Shown here: positions 35,244 to 45,738 of the stretch, piece after piece
Layout of the letters: every line of letters begins with the position of its first letter
Position numbering within the stretch: position 1 is the stretch's first letter
Source: Pedobacter helvus
GTDB lineage: Bacteria > Bacteroidota > Bacteroidia > Sphingobacteriales > Sphingobacteriaceae
Direction: 5' to 3'
DNA length: 64,000 nt
Assembly: GCF_005925325.1 (NCBI RefSeq)
Contig: NZ_SRMP01000004.1
Coordinates: 124,001-188,000 of the forward strand
Made by a program: the position numbers and the translations under genes
The notes under the pieces: model-generated
The model's input: the letters and a program-made list of their open reading frames with translations, nothing else
What the model was told of the DNA's origin: nothing
The model's database searches: none

Positions 35244-36311
35244 ATGAAAAAAAACACATTAACCTTTTTACTTCTCCTCCTTCAATTATTTGCTTCTGCT
35301 CAAAAGCTAGACAGAAAAATTGATAGCCTATTATCAAATGTATTTGCCGATAAAAATGGACCGGGCGGTGCATTTATGGTAGCCAAAGCGGGAAAACCGA
35401 TATATCAAAAAGCTTTTGGCAAGGCCAATCTAGAACTTAACGTAAATATGAATACTTCAAATTTGTTCCAACTGGGATCAATTACCAAGCAATTTACCGC
35501 AATTGCAATTTTGATGTTAGAAGAAAAAGACAAGCTTTCCGTTAGTGATCCAATTTCAAAGTTTATCCCAGACTATCCAAATGGAAATAATATCACCATT
35601 CATCAATTATTAAATCACACTTCAGGTATTAAAGATTTCACGAAAATGAAGTCGATAGCTCAAATAGCTCAACAAAATCTATCTCCAAAGGAATTGGTAG
35701 GTTTCTTTAGAGATGAACCTATAGACTTCAAACCTGGAGAAAAATTCGAATATAACAACTCCGGATATGCTGTTTTAGGATATATCATAGAATTAATTAC
35801 CCAAGAGACTTACGAAAACTTTATTCAAAAAAACATCTTCGAAAAAGCAGGAATGAGCAATTCTCGTTACGCAAATGATGTAGCCATTATCCAAAATAGA
35901 GCCTATGGATATCAGAAAAAATCATCGCAATATGTAAACAAAACTAAAATTAGCTTTAGCATCCCTTATGCCTCGGGCGCATTAATGTCTACCTTAGAGG
36001 ATATGCTGAAATGGCAAAATGCATTAAATCAAAACCTTTTTTTGAAATCGAACTCTGTTAAAAAGGCGTTTACAAAATCTAAATTAAATAATGGAGAGGT
36101 TGTCAATTATGGTTACGGTTGGCATTTGCTAAGTATAAATAATATACCAACTAGGGAACATGGCGGAAGTATTTTCGGCTTTAAAACGATGGGCGTATAC
36201 TTTCCTAATCAAGATATTTATATACTTGGTTTAAGCAATTGTGATTGCAACTCGCCAACTCAGGTTACAAGAGATATTGCTAAAATCGTAATTGAAAACT
36301 CTAAAAACTGA
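35244..36311 (+). CDS. Serine hydrolase, class C beta-lactamase family
   Basis: The protein has 355 residues from the ATG at 35244, where a signal peptide begins (residues 1-20, ending FASAQ); a TTG six codons upstream is rejected. Catalytic motifs are Ser79-X-X-Lys82 (GSITK), Tyr170-X-Asn172 (YNNSG) and HGG in a late REHGGSIFGF stretch, in place of KTG. The family includes AmpC, D-alanyl-D-alanine peptidases and esterases. In Bacteroidota such proteins are mostly peptidases or esterases, not drug-resistance enzymes. The gene is flanked on both sides by related inverted repeats. Confidence 0.88.
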   Translation: MKKNTLTFLLLLLQLFASAQKLDRKIDSLLSNVFADKNGPGGAFMVAKAGKPIYQKAFGKANLELNVNMNTSNLFQLGSITKQFTAIAILMLEEKDKLSVSDPISKFIPDYPNGNNITIHQLLNHTSGIKDFTKMKSIAQIAQQNLSPKELVGFFRDEPIDFKPGEKFEYNNSGYAVLGYIIELITQETYENFIQKNIFEKAGMSNSRYANDVAIIQNRAYGYQKKSSQYVNKTKISFSIPYASGALMSTLEDMLKWQNALNQNLFLKSNSVKKAFTKSKLNNGEVVNYGYGWHLLSINNIPTREHGGSIFGFKTMGVYFPNQDIYILGLSNCDCNSPTQVTRDIAKIVIENSKN

Positions 36312-36397
36312 GACCGGGTAGAAATTAAATTTAAGGTAGCAGTTGATGATGGAATACAACTTATGCCTATTTTACACACAATCGTTCATCTAACATC

Positions 36398-36417
36398 ATT
36401 CCCGTGAAAACGGGAAT
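36398..36417. repeat. Small hairpin with GAAA loop
   Basis: ATTCCCGT (36398-36405), GAAA and ACGGGAAT (36410-36417) form a perfect 8-bp stem. It lies 87 bases after the serine hydrolase stop. Confidence 0.6.
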
Positions 36418-36452
36418 ATTAAGACGCAAAATAAGAAATGCTAAGCATCACG

Positions 36453-36477
36453 ATTCCGAAATAAATTCGGAATGACG
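36453..36477. repeat. REP-like hairpin, GAA-ATRAA-TTC family
   Basis: ATTCCGAA (36453-36460), ATAAA, TTCGGAAT (36466-36473) then GACG. This is the same plan as 12962-12986 with a different but compensated stem. Confidence 0.65.
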
Positions 36478-36516
36478 ACCACCTAAGTAGCTTAAGGTTT
36501 AAAAAAGATGTTCAAA

Positions 36517-36600
36517 AGACTTACGAAGTTTCATAGTGGTAAAGCCCTCAACTGTACCTTTTGAAAATAAAGAACAATTAAAGTTAAACTTCGTAAGTCT
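36517..36600. repeat. 15-bp perfect inverted repeat, TCGTAAGT family, copy 2
   Basis: AGACTTACGAAGTTT (36517-36531) and AAACTTCGTAAGTCT (36586-36600) are exact reverse complements with a 54-base spacer. It ends 8 bases before the NamZ-like gene's stop codon and is related to 34877-34908. Confidence 0.85.
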
Positions 36601-36608
36601 AAATTTTA

Positions 36609-37823
36609 TTAAGGATAAAGCAAATATTTCTTTCTCATTTCTTTATAAGCTTTTAAGCCTGGCTCCCAGCCTGCTCTAATGGTTTCAATAGGCACATCAT
36701 CAATAATTTGTTGTCTAAAATCGCCACGACCAATTTGAATTTCTATGTTATTCATTTGGTTGCTGAACTTAGATTCGAAGAACTGTTCTTTTTTAGGGTG
36801 CTTCTTGTACAATTCTTTAATCCATTCGAAATTGATTTTTTTGCTCTTTCTTAACAACTCCGTATCGTAGTTGCGCAGATCAATACCGTAACAAACTTCA
36901 TCCATAAAAATTGGACTTTCGGCCATGCCTTTGATACTTTTTGGTGTAAAACTGAAACTATAAATACCTTTGTAGGCTGGGCTACCTAAAATGGTGAAAG
37001 GATTATAAGTGCCACGACCGTGGTTTACATACACACCTTCGAACATACATACACTTGGATATAGCAAAATAGCCTGTTGTGTATTCAAGTTCGGTGATGG
37101 TGGTACCGGCAATGTGTACGGCATATCGTGGTTATAATTAGCCACAGGAATAATCTTCAAATCTGCCTTAACCTTGTTCGTTAACCAACCTTCGCCATTT
37201 GCCATTTGCGCAAATTCGGCAACCGTTAAACCGTGCGACATTGGTATAGGAAACATCCCAATACCCGATTTGTATTTCATATCCAATATCGGCCCATCAA
37301 TTAAATAAGCATTTGGATTAGGACGATCTAAAATCAACAATGTCTTTTTGCTAGCTTCGCAAGCTTCCATTAAACGAGACAGTGCATTGATATTGGTATA
37401 GAAACGTACACCAACATCCTGTAAATCATAAATTAGAATGTCAACGTCGGCTAAGTCTTCCTTGCTTGGCTTATTCTTTTTTCCGTACAAAGAAATAATA
37501 GGAATTCCTGTACGTTGATCTACCTCATCAGAAACTTTTGCGCCTGCGCTGGCATTACCTCTAAAACCATGCTCAGGACCAAACACTTTTACGATGTTGA
37601 CACCTAACTTCTGTAAACTATCTACTAAATGTGTCTTGCCAATAATAGAAGTCTGGTTAGCTAAAATAGCAACTCGCTTTCCTTTAATTAAAGGCAAATA
37701 CAATTCGGTTTGTTCAGCTCCGGTTTTAATACCCGAATTAGTGATATCAGTTTTCGTTGCCTTAATTTTTGGCGAGCATGAGAATAATAGCGTGACAACA
37801 GCTAATAAGGAAAATAATTTCAT
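36609..37823 (-). CDS. DUF1343 exo-beta-N-acetylmuramidase, NamZ-like lipoprotein
   Basis: The protein has 404 residues. A lipoprotein signal ends in the lipobox LLFSC (Cys16). The DUF1343 signature is clear: GKRVAILANQTSIIG, VFGPEHGFRGNASAGAKV, YDLQDVGVRFYTNINALS and LDRPNPNAYLIDGP. NamZ removes terminal N-acetylmuramic acid from peptidoglycan fragments; described members come from Bacillus subtilis and Tannerella. Here it would recycle cell-wall material at the outer membrane or periplasm. It lies downstream of the M23 peptidase gene on the same strand, with a gap of 104 bases. Confidence 0.9.
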   Translation of the reverse strand: MKLFSLLAVVTLLFSCSPKIKATKTDITNSGIKTGAEQTELYLPLIKGKRVAILANQTSIIGKTHLVDSLQKLGVNIVKVFGPEHGFRGNASAGAKVSDEVDQRTGIPIISLYGKKNKPSKEDLADVDILIYDLQDVGVRFYTNINALSRLMEACEASKKTLLILDRPNPNAYLIDGPILDMKYKSGIGMFPIPMSHGLTVAEFAQMANGEGWLTNKVKADLKIIPVANYNHDMPYTLPVPPSPNLNTQQAILLYPSVCMFEGVYVNHGRGTYNPFTILGSPAYKGIYSFSFTPKSIKGMAESPIFMDEVCYGIDLRNYDTELLRKSKKINFEWIKELYKKHPKKEQFFESKFSNQMNNIEIQIGRGDFRQQIIDDVPIETIRAGWEPGLKAYKEMRKKYLLYP

Positions 37824-37927
37824 GGTTATCTATTTGATTGAATGATAAAGATAATCAACAAAACTGAAAAGTATAATTGATATTACTTGTTTTTGCAGGT
37901 TTTTGCAATAATTTAAATGTTATCTAA

Positions 37928-39235
37928 TTATAGAGCTAGCCACCCAACTTCTCCATCGATTGTCTTTACCAACTGAAAATCCTCAAAATTGCCTAATACA
38001 TTCACAGTTTGTCCAATGTTTAGTGTAGCCTTAATACCAGCTACCGGATTTGGGTAATCATACAGTAATTGATTGTTAGCGTCAATTTTACGAGTATCAA
38101 TTGACTTCGCTTCTGTCAACGACTTACTTGATATATAACCGAACTTCCCGTTAGGCAATTCGATTTTGTATTGATTACCGGAGGCTGCCAATATCCTTAC
38201 GATGGTATGCTGCGCTAAACTTTCCGGATTGGTTAACTGCTGATTTTCTGAAAAACTACTTTGTTTTGCAGAAGTGCGCATAGTCAGATTTAGTTTACTT
38301 ATATCTGTGTTGATCTTAGGAAGTGCCGGGATTAAAGGATCTACAAAAGGTAGTGGGTCTACTGCTCCTCCGCTAGTATACACTCCAAAATGAAGGTGTG
38401 GAGGTGTTGTTTTAGCATTTCCAGTGTTGCCCATTAAACCTAGCGTATCTCCTACCACAACTTCCTGTCCAGTTGTAGCAATTTGTTCGTCTAAGTGAGC
38501 ATAGTATAACGTATAGTCTTTGCCACTCGGTCTAAGCCAAACTACCTTTCCGCCCAAATTATTTTCATTTACCCTAGTTACTGTCCCATTGGCAACGGCG
38601 AGTACGGGCGTTCTAAAAGAAGAGAAGATATCAATTCCTTCATGCTTCCGAGTATCATTATCTCTGCCTACACCAAAAAAACTTTGAATTTGTTTTCTGT
38701 TTACCGTTTTTAATGGATATGCCAGAGAAGGGCCGATGTTAACTTCTAAAGTATAAGAACCTCCAACCAAAAGTTCTGGCTGCAAACGTAAATAGTAATC
38801 TCCACTCCTTTTTGCCTCTAATTGCAAATTACTTCCAATGCTATCTGCGTAAGCTATATTTTTAAATTCTCCGTTTTCTTTCTGCTCCCAAAGATCCATG
38901 TAGATGGAAAAGTTATTGATGGATTGTTTAGTTAGTTTAATGGTAAGTAACTGACCTTGTTGTAGACTGAATTTAAAACTAGCACCTTCAATCTTATCAG
39001 CTGCGAAATATCCTGTTTCTTTATATGGTAGTTTTACAATGGCAGTGTTTTGTAAGAGACTGTTTGATTTGTTAATCCATTGGGCTCCCATAACATTTTG
39101 GTTTAGTCCGGCGCTAATTAATTTCCTTTCATACTGCTGATGCGGAGATACTGGCTTAAGCAAATTGAATGGCCCGCTTTTACAAGCTTGCAATACAGAG
39201 CCAAGAATTATAAAATAATACGTTAGATATCTCAT
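37928..39235 (-). CDS. M23 family metallopeptidase (LytM-like) lipoprotein
   Basis: The protein has 435 residues. A lipoprotein signal ends in VLQAC (Cys18). The peptidase domain is central: GVGRDNDTRKHEGIDIFSS holds the first zinc ligands (HEGID), followed by GNTGNAKTTPPHLHFGVYT with the HLH pair. An N-terminal region of about 170 residues resembles a domain binding other surface parts, and the C-terminal 130 residues look like SH3-type folds (YKIELPNGKFGYISSKSL). It would cut peptide bridges in peptidoglycan. The gene starts 6 bases after the lipid kinase stop. Confidence 0.88.
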   Translation of the reverse strand: MRYLTYYFIILGSVLQACKSGPFNLLKPVSPHQQYERKLISAGLNQNVMGAQWINKSNSLLQNTAIVKLPYKETGYFAADKIEGASFKFSLQQGQLLTIKLTKQSINNFSIYMDLWEQKENGEFKNIAYADSIGSNLQLEAKRSGDYYLRLQPELLVGGSYTLEVNIGPSLAYPLKTVNRKQIQSFFGVGRDNDTRKHEGIDIFSSFRTPVLAVANGTVTRVNENNLGGKVVWLRPSGKDYTLYYAHLDEQIATTGQEVVVGDTLGLMGNTGNAKTTPPHLHFGVYTSGGAVDPLPFVDPLIPALPKINTDISKLNLTMRTSAKQSSFSENQQLTNPESLAQHTIVRILAASGNQYKIELPNGKFGYISSKSLTEAKSIDTRKIDANNQLLYDYPNPVAGIKATLNIGQTVNVLGNFEDFQLVKTIDGEVGWLAL

Positions 39236-39241
39236 TTTTGA

Positions 39242-40144
39242 CTAACTAGTAAGTAAAACATCTACCATGTTGGGTAGCAGATTGATAAGCCAAGTATGTT
39301 GGCTGGTTTCCTTCAGTTCATCGTCTACATGGATATCTTTTGTTTCGGCGGCTATTTTAATATGGTTGACTTGTATAGATTTAATTGGAAAGACTGGCTT
39401 TTTACCGGCTACAATTTCCTCCAAGTATTTAATCAATATCGGACGCTGTTTTGCTTTAATTACGATAAGTTCAAGCATACCATCACCTGGATCTGCCTTT
39501 GCCAACTGCAATTTTGGCCCTAACCGAGAAATATTCAATAACTCAATCATTAAAAAATCATCATTTACCTCTTTTCCATCATAAAGTAGAGAGGCTTTGA
39601 TGGGCTCATAGTGTTTAGTTAAATGCAATAAAGCATGATGTGCTTGCTTCACTTCATCATCTGGATCTTCGGATGGTGTTCGAGGCTGTTCATCCATCCA
39701 CTTAATTAACGCAGGGAACAAACCGAAACCAAAAGATTCTATAAAATGCTCTTCTTCCTTTCTAGTTTTAGCCACTCCAATGTCTAGTTTTTGAAAACGC
39801 TCCTTTTTCCAAGCTTCTGCATTTAAACGCAAATTTTCTTCAATTTTTAAAGAACTAGCAATGTTGTTTGCAGTGCCCAATGGCAAGATAGCAACTGGTC
39901 TTTTGTATCTAAGCTTCTTATCAAGCATGGCTAAGATCGCTTTGCGAACAGTACCATCTCCCCCTGCAACAGCAATATATCTCACATCTGTAGCTACTTT
40001 TTTAAGGATTTTCTTTTTGGATGACGAATAATTACAACGGTAGCCAACAGCCTTCAACATCTCCAATAAATGTTCTGCTTCGTGTTCTTCTGCTCCCGCT
40101 GTAGGGTTATGTATGAGCTGAATTTTAGTTGGTTCTATCTTCAT
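39242..40144 (-). CDS. Diacylglycerol kinase / YegS-like lipid kinase
   Basis: The protein has 300 residues. The ATP-binding motif of the DAGK catalytic domain is AVAGGDGTVRKAI (near residue 80) and the N-terminus is HNPTAGAEEHEAEHLL. A later PLGTANNIASSL segment is standard. It would phosphorylate diacylglycerol or a related lipid at the membrane. The gene is divergent from surE and forms an operon with the M23 peptidase. Confidence 0.85.
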   Translation of the reverse strand: MKIEPTKIQLIHNPTAGAEEHEAEHLLEMLKAVGYRCNYSSSKKKILKKVATDVRYIAVAGGDGTVRKAILAMLDKKLRYKRPVAILPLGTANNIASSLKIEENLRLNAEAWKKERFQKLDIGVAKTRKEEEHFIESFGFGLFPALIKWMDEQPRTPSEDPDDEVKQAHHALLHLTKHYEPIKASLLYDGKEVNDDFLMIELLNISRLGPKLQLAKADPGDGMLELIVIKAKQRPILIKYLEEIVAGKKPVFPIKSIQVNHIKIAAETKDIHVDDELKETSQHTWLINLLPNMVDVLLTS

Positions 40145-40216
40145 GACGAATATCTTTTTTCATTTCTTGTCAACAATAAGAGGCTTACAATAGTTTTTAA
40201 TACATCACTAAAATTG

Positions 40217-40984
40217 ATGAATATGAATATCTTAATCACTAATGATGATGGCATATATAGTCCAGGTATAGCGGCCTTGGCACAAACAGCATTGAAATTT
40301 GGAATGGTTAGAGTGGTGGCTCCCGATGTAGAACAATCGTCTATGGGGCATGCGATTACCCATTCTAGACCATTAACTTATAAGAAATCACCCATCACTT
40401 TTGAAGGAATAGAAGCTTTTCGTGTAAATGGTACTCCAGCAGATTGTGTAGCTCTTGGCTTGCACATGTACCCAGATACAGAAGTTGTTCTATCAGGTAT
40501 TAACATGGGGCCAAACTTAGGAAATTCGATGTGGCATTCAGGAACACTTGCAGCCGCAAAACAAGCAGTATTATTGGGTGTTAAAGGTATTGCCTTAAGT
40601 ACACCTGTAGGTAAAACTGAGCCTGATTTTAACATTTTAGCTCCTTTTGTAGAACGATGTTTAAACTTACTTTTTGAAACTAAAGAAGTAGCACTTTACA
40701 ATGTGAATTTCCCGAAAGAGCCAACCAAAATGATGTGGACTAGACAATCGGTGAGTTTGTATGACGGTACAGTAATTCCAGGAGAAGATCCGATGGGAAG
40801 AAAAAACTTTTGGATATCTGTGAGATCACTTGAGCAGGCAGAAGAAAATAGTGATCGGTGGGCTATGGAGCGCAATTACGTATCTATTACTCCGCTAAGG
40901 TTAGATTTAACTGATGAACAGAGGTTGAAACAAAAGTTAGGAACTGAGGACATCATCGGATATCAGGGTTTAGGTACTAGCTAA
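40217..40984 (+). CDS. surE: 5'-nucleotidase SurE
   Basis: The protein has 255 residues from the ATG at 40217, or 253 from the ATG at 40223 (MNILITNDDG). A start at 40070 would overlap the divergent lipid kinase and add residues unlike the family. The metal-binding NDDG is at the N-terminus, followed by VVAPDVEQSSMGHAIT, NGTPADCVALG and SGINMGPNLGNSMWHSGTL. SurE dephosphorylates nucleoside monophosphates and acts in stationary-phase survival. The start at 40223 fits the usual length best. Confidence 0.95.
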   Translation: MNMNILITNDDGIYSPGIAALAQTALKFGMVRVVAPDVEQSSMGHAITHSRPLTYKKSPITFEGIEAFRVNGTPADCVALGLHMYPDTEVVLSGINMGPNLGNSMWHSGTLAAAKQAVLLGVKGIALSTPVGKTEPDFNILAPFVERCLNLLFETKEVALYNVNFPKEPTKMMWTRQSVSLYDGTVIPGEDPMGRKNFWISVRSLEQAEENSDRWAMERNYVSITPLRLDLTDEQRLKQKLGTEDIIGYQGLGTS

Positions 40985-41062
40985 ACCATACAGATTTTAC
41001 ATACAAAAAACATTGAATAGATAGGGTTTTCGCACTTTTGATTTGAATTTTAACACAAACAT

Positions 41063-41764
41063 ATGAGTTTAGAAAATAAAGTAGCCTATATTACAGGCGG
41101 TACAAAAGGAATAGGTTTTGGTATTGCTAAAGCTTTGGTTGATGCAGGTTTAAAGGTAGCTATCTCAGGTAGAAAGTTAGCTGATGTAGAGAAAGCAAAA
41201 GCTGAATTGGGTAGTGAGAATGTATTAGCGATTGCATCTAACGTAGCAAATTATACTGACGAAGAAGCTGCTGTCACTGAAATCGTAGCTAAGTTTGGTA
41301 AACTAGATATCGTTATCGCTAATGCTGGAGTTGGTAAATTCGCTCCTATCGATCAATTAAGTCTAGAAGACTGGAATGCAATGATCGACACCAATTTAAC
41401 GGGCGTTTTTCATACCTTAAAAGCTAGCGTAGAGCAATTGAAAGCAAATAAAGGTTATTATATTTCAATCGCTAGTTTAGCAGGAACTAATTTCTTCGCT
41501 AATGGTGCTGGGTATAATGCTTCAAAATTTGGTGTAGTTGGTTTTACACAAGCCGCGATGTTAGATTTAAGAGAGTACGATGTAAAAACTACCACGATTA
41601 TGCCTGGCTCGGTAACTTCTCATTTCAATGATCACCAACCAAATGATGCAGATGGTTGGAAAATCCAACCAGAAGATTTAGGCCAGATGGTGGTTGATTT
41701 GTTGAATTTAAATTCTAATGTATTGCCTTCAAAAATTGAAGTAAGACCTACAAAAACTAAATAG
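41063..41764 (+). CDS. Short-chain dehydrogenase/reductase
   Basis: The protein has 233 residues. The NAD(P)-binding motif TGGTKGIGFGIA lies near residue 10, the NAG motif is in NAGVGKF, and the catalytic Tyr-X3-Lys is GYNASKFG, preceded by ISIASLAG with the catalytic serine. The substrate is unknown; related proteins act on ketones, sugars or fatty acyl groups. The gene is alone, followed by a repeat-bearing gap before pyrG. Confidence 0.9.
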   Translation: MSLENKVAYITGGTKGIGFGIAKALVDAGLKVAISGRKLADVEKAKAELGSENVLAIASNVANYTDEEAAVTEIVAKFGKLDIVIANAGVGKFAPIDQLSLEDWNAMIDTNLTGVFHTLKASVEQLKANKGYYISIASLAGTNFFANGAGYNASKFGVVGFTQAAMLDLREYDVKTTTIMPGSVTSHFNDHQPNDADGWKIQPEDLGQMVVDLLNLNSNVLPSKIEVRPTKTK

Positions 41765-41781
41765 TTTTCAGACTATATTTT

Positions 41782-41837
41782 AGCCACAGATACACTGACA
41801 ATAATTTTCGCCGAAAGAAATCTGTGCATCTGTGGCT
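41782..41837. repeat. Inverted repeat, CAGATGCACAGAT family, copy 3
   Basis: AGCCACAGATACAC (41782-41795) and GTGCATCTGTGGCT (41824-41837) pair over 13 of 14 bases with a 28-base spacer. It sits 17 bases after the SDR stop and can act as a terminator-like structure. Confidence 0.75.
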
Positions 41838-41894
41838 CTTCTTCATCCTTCGAGAAATTATAAACAGAGCTTGTATTTGTATTATCATTTGTAG

Positions 41895-43634
<1,740 letters not shown>

Positions 43635-43655
43635 AAGCAGTATATAAACAGTATA

Positions 43656-45449
43656 ATGGATAGAAATACATTCACGGGTCTGTTCCTAATAATGATTATT
43701 TTGGCAGGTGGCGTTTTCTTCATGAGACCGTCGGAAGCTGAACTCAAAAAGGAACAACAAGTACAAGACTCGATTAAAAATGCAGGATTAAAAAAACCAG
43801 CAGCAACATCTCAACCAAATGTAGAACCTGTAAAAACAGTTGATACAGCAGCACTTAAAGGTCCTTTTGGTGGAAATATTACAGGAACTGAGCAAACTAC
43901 AGTTTTAGAGAACGAAAATTTAAAGATCACTTTCAATAACTTAGGTGGTAAAATTCAATCGGTAGAAGTTAAAAATGAAAAAACTTATGGCGGTAAGCCT
44001 TTAGTTTTATTTGATGGTAATCAAAATAAGTTTGGCTTAAACCTTAATATTGGTGGCAAAATCACTAATACTAATGATTTATATTTTACAGCTACCAAAA
44101 CTGGCAATGGTGTTACCATGCGTGCCAACTACAATGCAGATAAATATGTAGATTTTATCTACTCTCTTCCTGCGAAAGGTTTTAATTTGGATTTCAACAT
44201 CAATTTAAATGGTCTTAACCAAGTTGTACAAGGCAACAATGTGAGCTTAAATTGGGAAACTACGTTATTGCAACAAGAGAAAGACGCAAAGAAAGAGCAA
44301 GAGCATTCTGGTCCTTACTTCAAATATGTTGAAGAAACGCCAGATCATTTAGATTTGCACAAAGACGAGAAAAAAGAGCTTACAGAGGGTAAAATTGAAT
44401 GGTTTTCTTTTAAGCAGCACTTTTTCTCTGCTGTTTTAATTCCGTCTACTCCGTTTGAAAAAGGAAATTTAGAGGTTAAAGTATCAACCGATCCAGGTAA
44501 AATAAAGTGGTATGGAGCTAACATGCAATTGCCATTTAACCAATTAGCTGCTCAGAACTATAACTTCAAATTCTACTTTGGAACCAACAAATTCAGCGTA
44601 TTAAAAGATCAAGGTCACGAGATAGAAAAGCAAGTTGACTTAGGTTACTGGCCATTAAAATACATCAACCGTTTTGTAGTATTGCCAGTATTTAACTTCC
44701 TAGAAGGATTTAATTGGGGTTACGGTTTAATCATTTTGATATTAACCATTCTTTTGAAACTTGCAATGTCGCCATTAACTTACAAATCGTACGTTTCTAT
44801 GGCTAAAATGAGAGTTTTAAAGCCAGAAATGGATGAAATTAAAGCTAAAGTTGGTGAAGATAACCCTACCCTTTTACAACAGGAATATCTCAAATTGTAC
44901 AAGCAAGTTGGTGTCAATCCAATTGGTGGATGCTTGCCAATGTTGCTACAATTACCTTTCGTAATGGCGTTCTTCTTCTTCTTCCCTAACTTATTTGAAT
45001 TAAGAGGAGAAAGTTTCCTTTGGATGAAAGATTTATCAACTTATGATAACTTTATCAACTTCGGTTTCAATGTTCCTTTTATTGGCGATCACTTAAGTTT
45101 GATGTGTATTTTGATGACGATTTCTACATTGATCTACACTTACTTTAACAATCAAATTTCTGGTGCTACTGGTCAGATGAAATATATTGGTTACATTATG
45201 CCAATCATTTTCTTGGGGGTTTTAAATAGCTATCCATCAGGATTAAACTACTACTATTTCTTAGCTAACATGCTTACTTTCTTGCAACAATTTATCATCA
45301 GAAAAATGGTAAATGATGATAAAATTCATGCGATATTGCAAGAGAACAAAGCGAAACCAAAAGTAGAGAAAAAGAAAACTGGTTTTCAAGCTCGTTTAGA
45401 AGAATACATGCGTCAACAACAACAACAAGCTAACCAGAAGAAAAAATAG
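43656..45449 (+). CDS. yidC: Membrane protein insertase YidC
   Basis: The protein has 597 residues and is the long Gram-negative form. An N-terminal membrane anchor (residues 6-22) is followed by a large periplasmic domain (about 60-340), then the conserved five-helix insertase core starting FVVLPVFNFLEGFNWGYGLIILILT and including VGVNPIGGCLPMLLQLPFV. The C-terminus is basic and glutamine-rich (RQQQQQANQKKK), which may contact ribosomes. It inserts membrane proteins with or without SecYEG. Its place after pyrG differs from the rnpA-yidC order of many bacteria. Confidence 0.96.
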   Translation: MDRNTFTGLFLIMIILAGGVFFMRPSEAELKKEQQVQDSIKNAGLKKPAATSQPNVEPVKTVDTAALKGPFGGNITGTEQTTVLENENLKITFNNLGGKIQSVEVKNEKTYGGKPLVLFDGNQNKFGLNLNIGGKITNTNDLYFTATKTGNGVTMRANYNADKYVDFIYSLPAKGFNLDFNINLNGLNQVVQGNNVSLNWETTLLQQEKDAKKEQEHSGPYFKYVEETPDHLDLHKDEKKELTEGKIEWFSFKQHFFSAVLIPSTPFEKGNLEVKVSTDPGKIKWYGANMQLPFNQLAAQNYNFKFYFGTNKFSVLKDQGHEIEKQVDLGYWPLKYINRFVVLPVFNFLEGFNWGYGLIILILTILLKLAMSPLTYKSYVSMAKMRVLKPEMDEIKAKVGEDNPTLLQQEYLKLYKQVGVNPIGGCLPMLLQLPFVMAFFFFFPNLFELRGESFLWMKDLSTYDNFINFGFNVPFIGDHLSLMCILMTISTLIYTYFNNQISGATGQMKYIGYIMPIIFLGVLNSYPSGLNYYYFLANMLTFLQQFIIRKMVNDDKIHAILQENKAKPKVEKKKTGFQARLEEYMRQQQQQANQKKK

Positions 45450-45476
45450 CAACAACAAAACAAAACAATAATAGAG

Positions 45477-45503
45477 AATCCCGCAGGTGCGGGATTTTTT
45501 TTT
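45477..45503 (+). terminator. pyrG-yidC operon terminator
   Basis: AATCCCGC (45477-45484), loop AGGT, GCGGGATT (45489-45496) then TTTTTTT. It follows the yidC stop by 27 bases. Confidence 0.93.
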
Positions 45504-45514
45504 GGACTTAGAAT

Positions 45515-45634
45515 CGTCATTGCGAGGCACGAAGCAATCTCTCTTGAAGTTATCCTGAATGAATTGAAAAATTTCACTCTACAAATAGCTGAATAATAAA
45601 ATGCTTTAAGATTGCTTCGTACCTCGCAATGACG
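45515..45634. repeat. CATTGCGAG repeat family, inverted pair
   Basis: Two 26-base arms, 45515-45540 and 45609-45634, are reverse complements with one mismatch and a 68-base spacer. The core is CATTGCGAGGYACGAAGC. The pair lies between yidC and the S9 peptidase gene; single copies are at 34710 and 48661. Confidence 0.85.
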
Positions 45635-45738
45635 CGTTGATTATTCTTTGTAATATTTCCCTTAACATTTGCTTTAACTCGCTATTATTACGATTTTTAG
45701 AACTGTTTAACCAACAACTTAAAAAGTATTTATAAAAC

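Noticed and set aside
35244..36311. Antibiotic-resistance beta-lactamase
   Set aside because: Only general class C motifs are present and HGG replaces KTG; most such Bacteroidota proteins are peptidases or esterases.
40070..40216. N-terminal extension of SurE
   Set aside because: It would overlap the start of the divergent lipid kinase gene and lacks family character; MNILITNDDG is the normal start.
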